DNA from: an uncultured Spartobacteria bacterium
GTDB taxonomy: Bacteria; Verrucomicrobiota; Verrucomicrobiia; Chthoniobacterales; Chthoniobacteraceae
DNA: 64,000 bases
NCBI GenBank assembly: GCA_903901425.1
Contig: CAIURC010000042.1
Location: forward strand, 28,770 to 92,769
Direction of reading: 5' to 3'
Shown here: piece by piece, positions 1 through 9,344 of the stretch
How positions within the stretch are numbered: the stretch's first letter is position 1
Layout of the letters: each line of letters begins with the position of its first letter
Program-made: the position numbers and the translations under genes
The notes under the pieces: model-generated
Database searches by the model: none
What the model saw: only the letters and a program-made list of their open reading frames with translations
What the model was told of the DNA's origin: nothing

Positions 1-508
1 GATCCCCAGCCACCTTCGCCGCTTCCCGGAAGGTCTCCGCAATCTTGCGCGTGTTGCCCGCCGGATCCCCGTACCACTGGTCAGGACCGGTCGCCGAATC
101 AATCCGGATCACCCCGTACTGACGAACCCCGTGCTTGTTCAAGACCCCGGCAATCCTGCACGCTTTTTTCACAGCAAGCACAAACTTCTCACGGTCCTCA
201 GGCCCGCCCATCGCCGTGCTGCCCACCGTCCCCGGCCACACCGGCGCCACCAAGGAACCCACCGCCAGACCCTTGGCCGCAATCTTGTCTGCCACCGCCA
301 GAATCTCCCCCTCCGACAGGTCAATCGGGATGTGCGGATCAAACAGGAAAAGGTCCACGCCTTCAAACCGCTGTTCGCCCACACGGGCACTTGCGGTCAG
401 TTCGAGCATCCGATCCAAGCTGATCGGGGATTCTTCGGTGCCGGGGGTTTTCCCCACCAGACCGGGCCACATTGCGTTGTGAAGTTTGGGCTGCTTGTTT
501 TGTGACAT
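1..508 (-). CDS. Sugar phosphate isomerase/epimerase-like TIM barrel, partial at left edge
   Basis: The open frame runs from an ATG at 508 leftward off the window, giving about 169 N-terminal residues ([20 protein letters not shown] onward). It reads like a xylose-isomerase-like TIM barrel: early on it has a predicted strand with LFLFDPH, followed by helices and a strand with [15 protein letters not shown], consistent with alternating beta/alpha units. Such proteins usually isomerise or epimerise sugars or inositols using a divalent metal, but the metal ligands lie in the missing C-terminal part, so substrate and activity cannot be read. Family assignment is by overall resemblance to verrucomicrobial sugar phosphate isomerase/epimerases. 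The 255 bases upstream hold no gene. Confidence 0.75.
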   Translation of the reverse strand, partial: MSQNKQPKLHNAMWPGLVGKTPGTEESPISLDRMLELTASARVGEQRFEGVDLFLFDPHIPIDLSEGEILAVADKIAAKGLAVGSLVAPVWPGTVGSTAMGGPEDREKFVLAVKKACRIAGVLNKHGVRQYGVIRIDSATGPDQWYGDPAGNTRKIAETFREAAKVAGD

Positions 509-681
509 GCGAGTTGTAGGTTCAGGAGTGCTCGTTCCGCGGGAGGCTCCCCTCGGGAAATCTGCGGACCAATGGGGGGAACCCCGCCGAGACTTTCAGC
601 GGTACGCCGGGGAACCCCTTTCCAATGCCGCAAACCGGCCGCACCTGACAAGCTTCTTTTCAAGTGGCGGCGGAACATACT

Positions 682-708
682 CAAAAATGCTTCAAAAAAA
701 CAGCATCT
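682..708 (-). terminator. Weak stem-loop with T run downstream of the YihY-like gene
   Basis: Read on the minus strand there is a 5-bp stem ATGCT/AGCAT with a T-rich loop, followed by five T residues. It lies about 55 bases past the stop of the YihY-like gene and upstream of the TIM-barrel gene, where a terminator would make sense. The stem is short and AT-containing, so this is only a candidate. The rest of 509-763 shows no other convincing element. Confidence 0.25.
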
Positions 709-763
709 GAGTCACTCCATGGCCGCACCTGAGCAGTTGCGCTCCAAAAAAGCGCGATCCGGC

Positions 764-1693
764 CTAGTCGGACCGGTTCGACACCGCCTGGTCCGTCAGG
801 CTTCCCCGGATCTCGTACCCGGCCGCGCACAGGCAACCGCCAAAAATGATCACCGCGCCACTGAGGTAAATCCAAAGCAGGAGCGCCAGCACCCCCCCAA
901 ATGTCCCGTACAACGCGTTGAAGTTCGTGATGTTGGACGTGTAGAGCACAAACAACCCCCGCAACCCGTGCAGCCCAACCGTCACAAAAAACGCCCCTCC
1001 CCACACCTCCCTGAAAGTGGTCCGCCGCCGCGGGGCATACTTGTAAAACATGCTGAACCCGTAAAACAGCACACACCCCGGCACCAGCAACCGCGCCCAT
1101 CCAAGGACGCCGGGCATGAACCGCAGCGTGGACTGCAATACCGCAGGCCGGCTCCAGTAGAACTCCTGCACCTGGTCAAGAACCGCCGGCACCACAATCC
1201 CCATCAGGAGCGCACTCGCAAGAATCAGAACCATGAGCAGGTTCTGAATCGGCATCCGCCACCACGGGTACTCCCGTGTTCCCCACGCCCGGTTCACCCC
1301 GTGGACCAACCCCTGAAAAAAACGCAGCGCGCTCCATGCCAGCATCCCAAATGCAATCACCCCCGCCGAACGCCGCCCTTTCATCACCCCGCGCAAGCTC
1401 TCCACCACCGTCCCCGCAAACTCCGTGTCCAACGGGAAATACGGCGCCACCTGCCCGGTAATCTTTTCAAGCGCCACGCCCTCGTCCCCCAAAAAACCTG
1501 CCCCCAAGGTAATCAGCAGCACCATCAGCGGGAACAATGCAAAAAACGCGTAGTACGCAAAGGACGCCGCCCGCTGTTCCCCATCGGTTTCATTGTACTT
1601 CTTCAGGGCGCGCCAGAAAACGGCGCCCATCCGGAAGGCTCGCCGTTTTCCCTCCCCCTGCAGCCACCTCATGATTCTGCCGCGAACATTCAT
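764..1693 (-). CDS. YihY/virulence factor BrkB family inner-membrane protein
   Basis: This 309-residue protein belongs to the YihY/BrkB family of polytopic inner-membrane proteins of uncertain function; early claims that members are RNase BN are not supported for the family. Visible marks are the N-terminal DGEQRAASFAYYAFFALFPL segment, which is the family's entry into its first membrane span, and a C-terminal YGTFGGVLALLLWIYLSG stretch. About six hydrophobic segments are spread along the chain, the normal family layout and length. The ATG at 1693 is chosen over a TTG two codons upstream. It is divergent from the TamB-like gene, with only 85 bases between the two starts. Nothing in the neighbourhood points to a specific substrate. 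Confidence 0.9.
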   Translation of the reverse strand: MNVRGRIMRWLQGEGKRRAFRMGAVFWRALKKYNETDGEQRAASFAYYAFFALFPLMVLLITLGAGFLGDEGVALEKITGQVAPYFPLDTEFAGTVVESLRGVMKGRRSAGVIAFGMLAWSALRFFQGLVHGVNRAWGTREYPWWRMPIQNLLMVLILASALLMGIVVPAVLDQVQEFYWSRPAVLQSTLRFMPGVLGWARLLVPGCVLFYGFSMFYKYAPRRRTTFREVWGGAFFVTVGLHGLRGLFVLYTSNITNFNALYGTFGGVLALLLWIYLSGAVIIFGGCLCAAGYEIRGSLTDQAVSNRSD

Positions 1694-1778
1694 CGGCAAA
1701 AACCCTATCCGCCGCCCCTCCCTCTGACCAGACTCTCCGTGCCCTTGCGGGTTACGTCACCTGCGCTAGGCTGGATCC

Positions 1779-4700
1779 ATGCCACCTCCCGCCAACCCGG
1801 ACAACCGGGATCCCGCCCCGGATCCCCAAAGTCCCACCTGCCGGGATCCAGTTCCGACGGCAGAGACTCCGGGGACCTCCTGCGGGAAGTCTGGCCGCCG
1901 CCTTCCGCGCCTGCGCCGGATTTTCCTCGCACTCCTGCTGGCCGCAGTGGGTCTTCTGGCCCTGTTCCACCAGAGCCTCGGACGCGTCCTGCTCTCCCAT
2001 GGGCTTCGCATGGCGGCGCACTCCCAAGGAATTTCGTTTCAGGCGGTCTTGACCGGCAACCCCTTCCGGGATTTCCACCTCAGCAATCTGCGGCTTCAAC
2101 CCCACGGAAACAAACCCTCCCCCATCGCCCACTGTTCCGTTTCCGACCTGCACATCCGACTCCACCTGATGCAGGTTTTTTCTGCACACCCTGAGAAATG
2201 CGTCGCGCTGGTCTCCCTGACAGACACGGACCTTCGTCTCCAGCCACTGCCGCCTGAAGCGCACCGGAGCCGGCCCTCGAAATCCCCGCTCAAAGACCTC
2301 CACCGGACTCTCAGCCGGCCCATCCGGACGCCGGGCCAACTTAAAATCTCCAACTTCAACCTCCAAAGCGAGACCCCTCTCCTGAAGATTTCCAACCTCG
2401 AGCTTTCCCTTTCAGAGTCGGGAAAAGGGTTCGCGAAGGTTGCATCCCTCCAGTTGCCCAACCGGCCCGCTCTCCGGGACCTGAATTCAGAAATTCAGAT
2501 CCATCAAGGCCAACTCAAAATTGGTCCGGCCGGGCTCGATCCCAAACTGGTTCTTGAAAAAGTCGAGATCTCCCCGGTGGCAGCAAACAGGCCTGCGGGC
2601 GCGCTCTCCGTGTCCCTGCGCGGGTTCGGCGGATCCGCGCAACTCGACTTCAGCTCCAGTCCGTCTCCATCCTCCCTCCCTGCGCATCCCTCCGACAAGC
2701 GCGAGGCGCAGCCGTTCCACGGCCGGATCAGCGGAACCTTGGAAGGCATTGACCTGCATGCCTTGGCCCGCTGGCTCCATGCCGCGCCGCCTCCCGTCCG
2801 ACTCCTCGAAAAAGCCGAGTTCTCGTTCTCTGGCAACCCGGAACTCCCGGGCACATGGGTCACCGCGACGCAGGTTTCGGGCCGCGAGTTGGCTCTCGGC
2901 CCTTTCCGCCGGAATTTGCTTCGGTTTGAAATGAAAACCGAGGATGGCCGGCTCCAGTTCCATGCCGCCGCCACGGACCCTCAAGCCCCAGATCTCACAT
3001 GGACTGGCAGCGGAACCTTGCCCGGAGACTGGCAACAACTCCGCTCCACAAAGGTGGAGTCCCGCCTTCACACGGCTCCAGGCACAGCCGCCACCCTGAC
3101 AGGCTCGATCCAACTGGCTTCCGGCACCGCATCTGCCGACCTCAAAATCGAGGGAACCAAGCTGCAACTGGGACTCCTCCATGCCGCTCAGGCTGAAATC
3201 CTCTTCCGGGCAACAGCACAAATTCCGGATCGCCGCAGCGCAATTCCGGCCTCCGCCCCCTCGGCAACAGTTGAACTCAGAGCCGGAAACCTCCGATTCC
3301 AACAGTGGGCCTCAGATTCGGTGGCGGCCTCTGTAGAACTCAAAAACAACCACCTGAAAATCGGCGGAATCCAGATTCAATCCGGCCCCAACCAACTCCA
3401 ATGCAAAGGCGGTTTTCAACTGGTATCCCCCACTAAACTCTGGCCGCCCGAATCCGGGTCCCTCGAAGTCCAAATCGAGGCTCCGGAACTCCAGTCGACA
3501 GTGCCGGATTTCCTCGGCCGCCCCGTCTCGGGCCAACTCCAAGGCAAAAGCCAGTGGACCTACTCGAACCACCGCTGGGAATCAGAAACCACTCTCCATT
3601 CGCGCTCCCTGAGCGTGGCCGCGATCCCAGCGGAATCGCTCGATGTCCGGTTCTCCTCCAAGGCCTCCCTCCTCAAGCTGGATTCGATCACCACCAGATT
3701 TCCGGGGAACGGACTTCTGGAGGCTTCGCTGGTATGCCCCTCGCTGCACCCGTCGTCCTGGACCGGAAACGCCACTGCGAAATTCCCGGACCTCCATGCG
3801 GTGCTCTCAGCACTCGAAAAACCCGCCCCTTCCGGAGGCATCCAGGGAAAACTCGCCCTCTCATGGAACCGCCCGGCAGGAACCGAGCCCCAGACCGCCC
3901 CTGCGCCGCAGGGTAAACTCCGCTTGAATCTGGACGGTTTCCGACTCGGGGAACTCCGCATTGACCGCGCATCCCTCGGCGCGGAGTACTCAGAGGATAC
4001 CTTTCAATCTTCCGAATTCGCAATTCAGAGCGCAAAAACCCAGCTCTCAGCCACGTTGCACGGGTCCAAGACCCAGCTGGAAATCCGGTCTGTGGCACTG
4101 GATCACGGCAACCTCCGCATGCTGAGCGGCGACTGCCTGATTCCGATCGTTCCGACTCCGACAGGGTGGCGTCCCGACCCCGGCGCACAGCAGGCCGCAG
4201 CGCTCCACGCCATGAACCTGGACATGGACACCCTCGCCGCCAGCCTCGGCTTCCCTTGCCCGCTGTCAGGCTCGGTTTCCGCCAGTCTTTTCCTTCATGG
4301 CACCCCCTCCGCCCCGATCGCAAAATTTCTGCTCTCCTCAAAAAACCTGAGCTCGAAAAAACTCCCGCTTCTTGCACCGGCAGAGATCGCCATGGACGCC
4401 GACTATCAGGAGGAAAGTGTGGGAATCGGCCTTGAACTGAAGCACCGCGACACTGCCCCGGTGGCTCTCAGGGGCAGAAGCCGGATTCTACTCAATGACA
4501 TCTTTAAGCACCGGGGCATTCCGCCGGACGCGCCCCTGGATGTGACCCTGCGAGCCCCACGGATCTCGCTGTCGATCCTTCCAAAAATTCTCAAGGCCTT
4601 CCGCAAGGTGGAAGGGACCTGTGCAGCCGAACTCCATCTGGGGGGATCCATGACGCAGCCCGATCTCCGAGGCAAACTGGATCTTCAGGCCGACTACCTC

Positions 4701-5771
4701 CGACTGGCCGGCGAAGCCGCTCCTCCCGTGGACGCTGTCCGAGTCCAAGCCGCCCTCGCCGGAGACACCGTCCGGATCCAACGCGCTGACGCCACCCTCG
4801 GCGGGGGACGCCTCGAAATCTTGGGCACCCTCCTCTTCAACAACCTGGCGCGCCCCAGCGCCGATCTGCATCTGCGCTGCAAGGATGTCCTTGCGCACCG
4901 GACCGAAAACCTCACCGTCCGTGTCGACTCCGATCTGCGCCTCCTTGGACCCGTCAATTCTGCCGAAGCGTCGGGAAACCTTTGGCTCACCCACAGCAAG
5001 TTCTCGCGGGACATTGAAATCCTGCCCATCGGTCTCCCGGGCAAAAACCGGCCCCGCCCGAAACCCGCCCCCTCCCAGGCCGCCCCGTCATTTCGCACTC
5101 CGCCTCTGAGAGACTGCAAATTGGACATCCGGATCCTGACACGCCCGGAGGATCCTTTCCGGATCCGCGGCAATCTGGCCCAAGGCAGCGCGAACATCGG
5201 CCTTCATCTGGGCGGCACTGGTTTCCGCCCTGAACTTTCAGGAAAAGTCGCCATTGAAAACTTCACAGCGTCCCTCCCTTTCAGCCGGCTCCATGTTTCC
5301 AGTGGCCAAGCCATGTTCAGCCCGGACGCACCATTTATCCCCCAACTGGATCTCCATGCGGAATCCGAAATCCGGGATTACCGGATTTACGCCCATCTGG
5401 CGGGTACCCCTGAAAACAAAAAGATCGACCTGACCAGCGAACCACCTTTGGACCAGAACGACATCGTCTCGCTGCTGGCCACAGGCACGACATCGGCCGA
5501 ACTGAATGGAAACAACGATGTTCTCGCGGGAAAAGCTGCCGTCCTTGTGTTTCAGCAGTTGTACCGGAAAGTCTTCAAACAACGGGACCCCTCCGAGGAG
5601 CAAACCCTGTTTGACCGCCTTCAGATCGACATAGGCGGCGTTGACAACCGCACGGGCAAACAGGAAGTCTCGGCGCGCTTCAAGCTCGGCGAACAGTTTT
5701 ATCTCACCGGCGACCTCGACGTGGCAGGCAATTTCAACGGAAAGATCCGCTACCTTCTGCGCTACCGATGA
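1779..5771 (+). CDS. tamB: TamB-like translocation and assembly module protein (DUF490)
   Basis: A 1330-residue protein with one N-terminal membrane anchor (about residues 43-66, after a basic RRLPRLRR stretch) and a long periplasmic part rich in alternating beta strands. The C-terminal roughly 150 residues match the TamB/DUF490 domain: SEPPLDQNDIVSLLATG, then a stretch ending in GEQFYLTGDLD and a final RYLLRYR. TamB-type proteins form a hydrophobic groove spanning the periplasm and act in outer-membrane protein assembly or phospholipid transport. It overlaps the following BamA/TamA-like gene by 4 bp (ATGA), the usual TamA-TamB partnership although here tamB comes first. The low-complexity proline-rich first 40 residues are unusual; a later start is possible but no better ATG precedes the membrane segment. 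Confidence 0.9.
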   Translation: MPPPANPDNRDPAPDPQSPTCRDPVPTAETPGTSCGKSGRRLPRLRRIFLALLLAAVGLLALFHQSLGRVLLSHGLRMAAHSQGISFQAVLTGNPFRDFHLSNLRLQPHGNKPSPIAHCSVSDLHIRLHLMQVFSAHPEKCVALVSLTDTDLRLQPLPPEAHRSRPSKSPLKDLHRTLSRPIRTPGQLKISNFNLQSETPLLKISNLELSLSESGKGFAKVASLQLPNRPALRDLNSEIQIHQGQLKIGPAGLDPKLVLEKVEISPVAANRPAGALSVSLRGFGGSAQLDFSSSPSPSSLPAHPSDKREAQPFHGRISGTLEGIDLHALARWLHAAPPPVRLLEKAEFSFSGNPELPGTWVTATQVSGRELALGPFRRNLLRFEMKTEDGRLQFHAAATDPQAPDLTWTGSGTLPGDWQQLRSTKVESRLHTAPGTAATLTGSIQLASGTASADLKIEGTKLQLGLLHAAQAEILFRATAQIPDRRSAIPASAPSATVELRAGNLRFQQWASDSVAASVELKNNHLKIGGIQIQSGPNQLQCKGGFQLVSPTKLWPPESGSLEVQIEAPELQSTVPDFLGRPVSGQLQGKSQWTYSNHRWESETTLHSRSLSVAAIPAESLDVRFSSKASLLKLDSITTRFPGNGLLEASLVCPSLHPSSWTGNATAKFPDLHAVLSALEKPAPSGGIQGKLALSWNRPAGTEPQTAPAPQGKLRLNLDGFRLGELRIDRASLGAEYSEDTFQSSEFAIQSAKTQLSATLHGSKTQLEIRSVALDHGNLRMLSGDCLIPIVPTPTGWRPDPGAQQAAALHAMNLDMDTLAASLGFPCPLSGSVSASLFLHGTPSAPIAKFLLSSKNLSSKKLPLLAPAEIAMDADYQEESVGIGLELKHRDTAPVALRGRSRILLNDIFKHRGIPPDAPLDVTLRAPRISLSILPKILKAFRKVEGTCAAELHLGGSMTQPDLRGKLDLQADYLRLAGEAAPPVDAVRVQAALAGDTVRIQRADATLGGGRLEILGTLLFNNLARPSADLHLRCKDVLAHRTENLTVRVDSDLRLLGPVNSAEASGNLWLTHSKFSRDIEILPIGLPGKNRPRPKPAPSQAAPSFRTPPLRDCKLDIRILTRPEDPFRIRGNLAQGSANIGLHLGGTGFRPELSGKVAIENFTASLPFSRLHVSSGQAMFSPDAPFIPQLDLHAESEIRDYRIYAHLAGTPENKKIDLTSEPPLDQNDIVSLLATGTTSAELNGNNDVLAGKAAVLVFQQLYRKVFKQRDPSEEQTLFDRLQIDIGGVDNRTGKQEVSARFKLGEQFYLTGDLDVAGNFNGKIRYLLRYR

Positions 5772-7888
5772 TCCCGGCTCCCCACAAATGCCCGCGCCGG
5801 CCCAAGCGGGACGCCCGCACCCAAACCGCCCTGCTCTGCATCCTCCTTGCCGGCGTTTTTTCCCAACTCTTTAGCACCCCACCCCCGTCGACACCGGAAA
5901 CCGCCCCCCTTGAAATCGCCGTTCCCCGGCCCGGGAACCAACCCGCCCTCAGCCTTCGGGTGGAAGGCGTCCTGAGCTTTCCCCTCGACGATATCCGAGC
6001 CAGCCTTGAAGACTCCATTCAGGAACTCAGCGAGGACGGACTGACTCCCGCGCACGCCGATGACACCGCCTATTTCCTGAGTCTGTTTTACCGTCGCTAC
6101 GGCTATTCTGAGGTGGATGTCCTCCCCGTGATCACGCCTCAACGGCTCACCCTCAAGGTCCGTGAAGGACCTCGTACCATCCTCAAAACCCTGATCTTCA
6201 CCGGGAATATTCAGATCCCGGAAAACCAAATCTCCGAGGCGATGATTGGGGCCACTCCCGCCCAAATGGCTGCCGAACCAGATGTCTTCCCCTTCATCCA
6301 TGCAGAGATCATGGCGGGCATCGCAAGAATCCGCGGCCTGTACGAATCCCTGGGCTTTCTCGAGGTGGAGGTTCAGGAACCGGAAATCGAAGTTTCCCCA
6401 GACCACCGCTCCGCATCCGTCTCTGTAGCCATCACCGAAGGCACCCGCCATCATGCGGAACCGGTCACGCTTTTTTCCACAGACGGCGCTCCTCTGCCAG
6501 TCGCCCTCCAGGCGGAACTTCTCAAAAAGGTCCATGAAACAAACCCGGACGCCGTCTATCACCCCGATCGGATGGACACCATCCAGCGCGCCCTCAAATT
6601 CCACCTAACCACCCACGGCTATCATGACGCCGACGTCGTCTGGGAAGCCACCGGGTTTTCCCCAGAGTCCGCCCCGGTTCCCGTCACCTTTCTGCTCACC
6701 CTCGGCCCGCTTTACAAATTCGAAGGGGTAGAGATTGAGGGGCTAGACCGACTCAAGCCGGGCTTCCTCAAACACCGTGTTGCCCCCCTTCTGGGTCAAC
6801 CCTATTCCCCCACCCTGATTGACGAGAAATACAGGGAGCTCCTGCGCACCGGACTCTTTAAAAGCCTCCGCATCGATGCTGTCCCCAAGGACCACACGAT
6901 CCTGCTCCGTTTGGTCGCGGAGGAGGCCCGAGCCCGCGAAGTCGGGTTCTCCTTTGGCGCAGGCACCTACGAAGGATTTTCCGCAGGCATCCGGCTCTCA
7001 GACCGCAACCTTTTCGGTTCGGGCAGACCCCTGAGACTCGACTTGGAAATCAGCCAGAGAACCCGACGCGGTGAACTGGTCTGGAATGACCCTTGGTTTC
7101 TGGATGCGAGGTTCCTTTTCAGGGCACGGGCCTATGTCCAAACCCGGGAGGAACCCGGCTACGCAAAAAATGAAACCGGCTCCCGGGTTGACCTCGGCAG
7201 GCTTCTCGGACCGGACAGCGATGCGTCCCTTTTCGCGCAACTCAAACATGTGTCCGTCACCGGACTGGGTGTCCCAGATTCTTTCCTCGGCAACCCGGAT
7301 TACGCCGTCGCCACTCTGGGGATCACCCAGTCTATCGACAGGCGCAACAGCCCAACCAACCCGACCAAGGGCTGGATTCTCAGCGGCACACTGGATGCAA
7401 ACTCGGTTTCAGGCACCTCCACTTTTTCAAGAGCCACAGGCCGTTTCTCCGCCTACCAACCTCTGGGCAACTCGCTGACGCTTTCTCTGGGGGCACGGGC
7501 GGGACTTCTGCTTCCCGCAGACGATATCCCCATTGATGAACGCTTCTTTCTCGGCGGCGCCACCAGTGTCAGAAGTTTCCAAGAGCGACGGATGGGCCCC
7601 AGCGACGGCGCAGGCCACCCCGTTGGCGGAACCGCGTTCACCCTGCTCAATGCGGAGCTGAGTTTTCCTCTTCCAAAGTCCGTCGAAGGCGTTGTGTTTG
7701 TGGACGCTGGCAACCTTCTCCCCAACTCCTCCGACATCTCCTTCTCCGACCTCCGGTTCGGGGTCGGATTAGGGCTCCGATACCGACTGCCCATCGGCCC
7801 TCTGCGACTCGACGCCGCACTCAACCCTGACCCGCGTCAGGGCGAACCGGTCGGCGCATTCCATTTCATTTTCGGCACCGCATTCTGA
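5768..7888 (+). CDS. BamA/TamA family outer-membrane protein (POTRA plus Omp85 barrel)
   Basis: This 706-residue Omp85-family protein has a hydrophobic N-terminal segment near residues 19-36, POTRA-like repeats (for example LSLRVEGVLSFPLDDIRASL, LKTLIFTGNIQIPENQI and YKFEGVEIEGLDRLKPGFL), and a C-terminal beta barrel from about residue 390. The barrel has the family pattern VGFSFGAGTYEGFSAG, a FFLGGATSVRSF stretch corresponding to the conserved substrate-loop region, and ends in a phenylalanine (FGTAF), as outer-membrane barrels often do. Its start overlaps the TamB-like stop, so the two are translationally coupled and probably work together in inserting proteins or lipids into the outer membrane. 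The number of POTRA domains suggests TamA (three) rather than BamA (five), but I cannot count them exactly by eye. Confidence 0.9.
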   Translation: MIPAPHKCPRRPKRDARTQTALLCILLAGVFSQLFSTPPPSTPETAPLEIAVPRPGNQPALSLRVEGVLSFPLDDIRASLEDSIQELSEDGLTPAHADDTAYFLSLFYRRYGYSEVDVLPVITPQRLTLKVREGPRTILKTLIFTGNIQIPENQISEAMIGATPAQMAAEPDVFPFIHAEIMAGIARIRGLYESLGFLEVEVQEPEIEVSPDHRSASVSVAITEGTRHHAEPVTLFSTDGAPLPVALQAELLKKVHETNPDAVYHPDRMDTIQRALKFHLTTHGYHDADVVWEATGFSPESAPVPVTFLLTLGPLYKFEGVEIEGLDRLKPGFLKHRVAPLLGQPYSPTLIDEKYRELLRTGLFKSLRIDAVPKDHTILLRLVAEEARAREVGFSFGAGTYEGFSAGIRLSDRNLFGSGRPLRLDLEISQRTRRGELVWNDPWFLDARFLFRARAYVQTREEPGYAKNETGSRVDLGRLLGPDSDASLFAQLKHVSVTGLGVPDSFLGNPDYAVATLGITQSIDRRNSPTNPTKGWILSGTLDANSVSGTSTFSRATGRFSAYQPLGNSLTLSLGARAGLLLPADDIPIDERFFLGGATSVRSFQERRMGPSDGAGHPVGGTAFTLLNAELSFPLPKSVEGVVFVDAGNLLPNSSDISFSDLRFGVGLGLRYRLPIGPLRLDAALNPDPRQGEPVGAFHFIFGTAF

Positions 7889-7897
7889 CAACGACCC

Positions 7898-8659
7898 ATG
7901 AACGGAAAACCCGCAATCTTCCTCACGGCCGAGTGGAAACATCTGGTCATGCTCAATTACGCGGCCGATTCGGATACCATTCAGGCCCTGCGGGAACTCA
8001 CGCCGCCCGGCACTGAACTGGATTCGTGGAACGGCAAGGTGTTGGTTTCCATGGTGGGCTTTTTGTTTCTCAACACACGGCTTCTGAAGATCCCTGTCCC
8101 TTTCCACAGGGACTTTGAGGAAGTAAACCTCCGGTTTTACGTCAGAAGACGGCAGGGCTCAGAGTGGCGGCGTGGCGTTGTGTTCGTAAGGGAGATTGTT
8201 CCTCTTCGCGCCGTGGCGACTCTCGCGCGGCTCTGTTACGGGGAAAAATACATGGCCACCAGAATGAGCCACCGAGTCGTCCCTCCCTCCTCCCCGTCCT
8301 CCTCCAGTTTTACTCCGATCGGCGGCGCAGATTACCAGTGGCTCCACAAGGGCCGATTTTGTTCCGTATCCGCAAAATTTTCGGGCATCCCGGAGCTCCC
8401 CGCCGCCGGGTCGGAACAGGAGTTCATCACGGAACATTACTGGGGGTATTCCGGCCGTATCCGACGCCCAACCCTCGAGTACGAAGTCGAACACCCACGC
8501 TGGCGCGTCTGGAACGCGCTCGAACCCGTGTTGGACTGCGACCCGGCAACCCTCTACGGCCCACGGTTTCAGAGCACCCTCTCCGCCGCACCCTCCTCCG
8601 CGTTTGTGGCCGAGGGATCCCCGGTTTCTGTCCGCTGGGGAACACCCGTCCTATCCTGA
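7898..8659 (+). CDS. YqjF/DUF2071 family protein
   Basis: A 253-residue soluble protein that resembles the YqjF/DUF2071 family throughout: an N-terminal WKHLVMLNYAAD stretch, the typical GTELDSWNGKVLVSMVGFLF segment, FEEVNLRFYVRR, then GVVFVREIVPLRAVATLARL and an EHYWGYS motif near residue 185. Family members are about this length and their biochemical role is unknown; the fold is acetoacetate-decarboxylase-like. It starts 9 bases after the BamA-like stop and may be transcribed with it. A run of about ten serines and prolines (residues 128-138) separates the two halves. I cannot assign a function beyond the family. Confidence 0.85.
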   Translation: MNGKPAIFLTAEWKHLVMLNYAADSDTIQALRELTPPGTELDSWNGKVLVSMVGFLFLNTRLLKIPVPFHRDFEEVNLRFYVRRRQGSEWRRGVVFVREIVPLRAVATLARLCYGEKYMATRMSHRVVPPSSPSSSSFTPIGGADYQWLHKGRFCSVSAKFSGIPELPAAGSEQEFITEHYWGYSGRIRRPTLEYEVEHPRWRVWNALEPVLDCDPATLYGPRFQSTLSAAPSSAFVAEGSPVSVRWGTPVLS

Positions 8660-8702
8660 CACTCGCATTTCAAACATCCGCCCCGGGCTCGCCCCGAACC
8701 GT

Positions 8703-9344
8703 ATGCGACACAAACCCTACAGCCTGTTGTCCGCACTCCTCTGCGCCTTCGCACTCGGCGTCCACTTCAGCCCCGAGGTGCATCGGACCTTTGACGGTCC
8801 GGGCCAGAAAAAAGCCCCAGAGACCGTCCTGCCACCGGCACTCCACGCTCCCAAACCCGGGGCTGTAGAAGTACGCTTCTCGCCAGACGGAGGCTGCACT
8901 CAGACCATCGTGTCCGCAATCCGGCAGGCCAAAACCTCGATCCATCTCCAAGCCTACTCCTTCACCTCCGCCCCCATCGCAGACGCTCTGATCCAAGCAC
9001 ACCAGAAAGGCGTGCAAATTGGCGTGATCTTGGACAAGAGCCATCGATCCGAACGTTCCTCCGTCGCCCCGCGGCTCCACTCAGCCGGCATCCCACTCTG
9101 GATCGATCCGCGCCACGCCATCGCTCACAATAAGGTGATTGTCGTGGACCGCGAACGCGTCCTGACCGGTTCATTCAACTTCACCAAGGCCGCTGAGGGC
9201 TCCAACGCTGAAAACCTCCTCTCCATCCGCGACCCTGCCCTCGCCTCTCTCTACGTGCAAAACTGGGAAACTCATCAAAGCCACTCCTCCCCCTTTATCC
9301 CGGAACAGGCTCCGATGAACCAACTCCCCGCTGAACTGCGCTGA
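8703..9344 (+). CDS. Secreted phospholipase D-family (Nuc-type) protein
   Basis: A 213-residue protein with an N-terminal signal or anchor segment (SLLSALLCAFALGV) and one HKD motif: His142, Lys144 and Asp149 in HNKVIVVDRERVLTGSFNFT. Single-HKD proteins of this size, such as plasmid-encoded Nuc endonuclease, dimerise to form the active site and cleave phosphodiester bonds. QAYSFTSAPIADALIQAHQKG around residues 83-103 is the usual motif upstream of the catalytic one. The ATG at 8703 is chosen because it directly precedes the signal-like segment; an in-frame start about 100 bases upstream would bury it. The last 50 bases overlap the convergent end of the glycan dehydratase gene. Location is probably periplasmic. 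Nuclease rather than lipase activity is inferred from size. Confidence 0.85.
   Translation: MRHKPYSLLSALLCAFALGVHFSPEVHRTFDGPGQKKAPETVLPPALHAPKPGAVEVRFSPDGGCTQTIVSAIRQAKTSIHLQAYSFTSAPIADALIQAHQKGVQIGVILDKSHRSERSSVAPRLHSAGIPLWIDPRHAIAHNKVIVVDRERVLTGSFNFTKAAEGSNAENLLSIRDPALASLYVQNWETHQSHSSPFIPEQAPMNQLPAELR

Noticed and set aside
572..2194. A 540-codon open frame on the + strand through the YihY gene
   Set aside because: It is antisense to a clear membrane protein family member and is Pro/Arg/His-rich, as expected of a shadow frame in GC-rich DNA.
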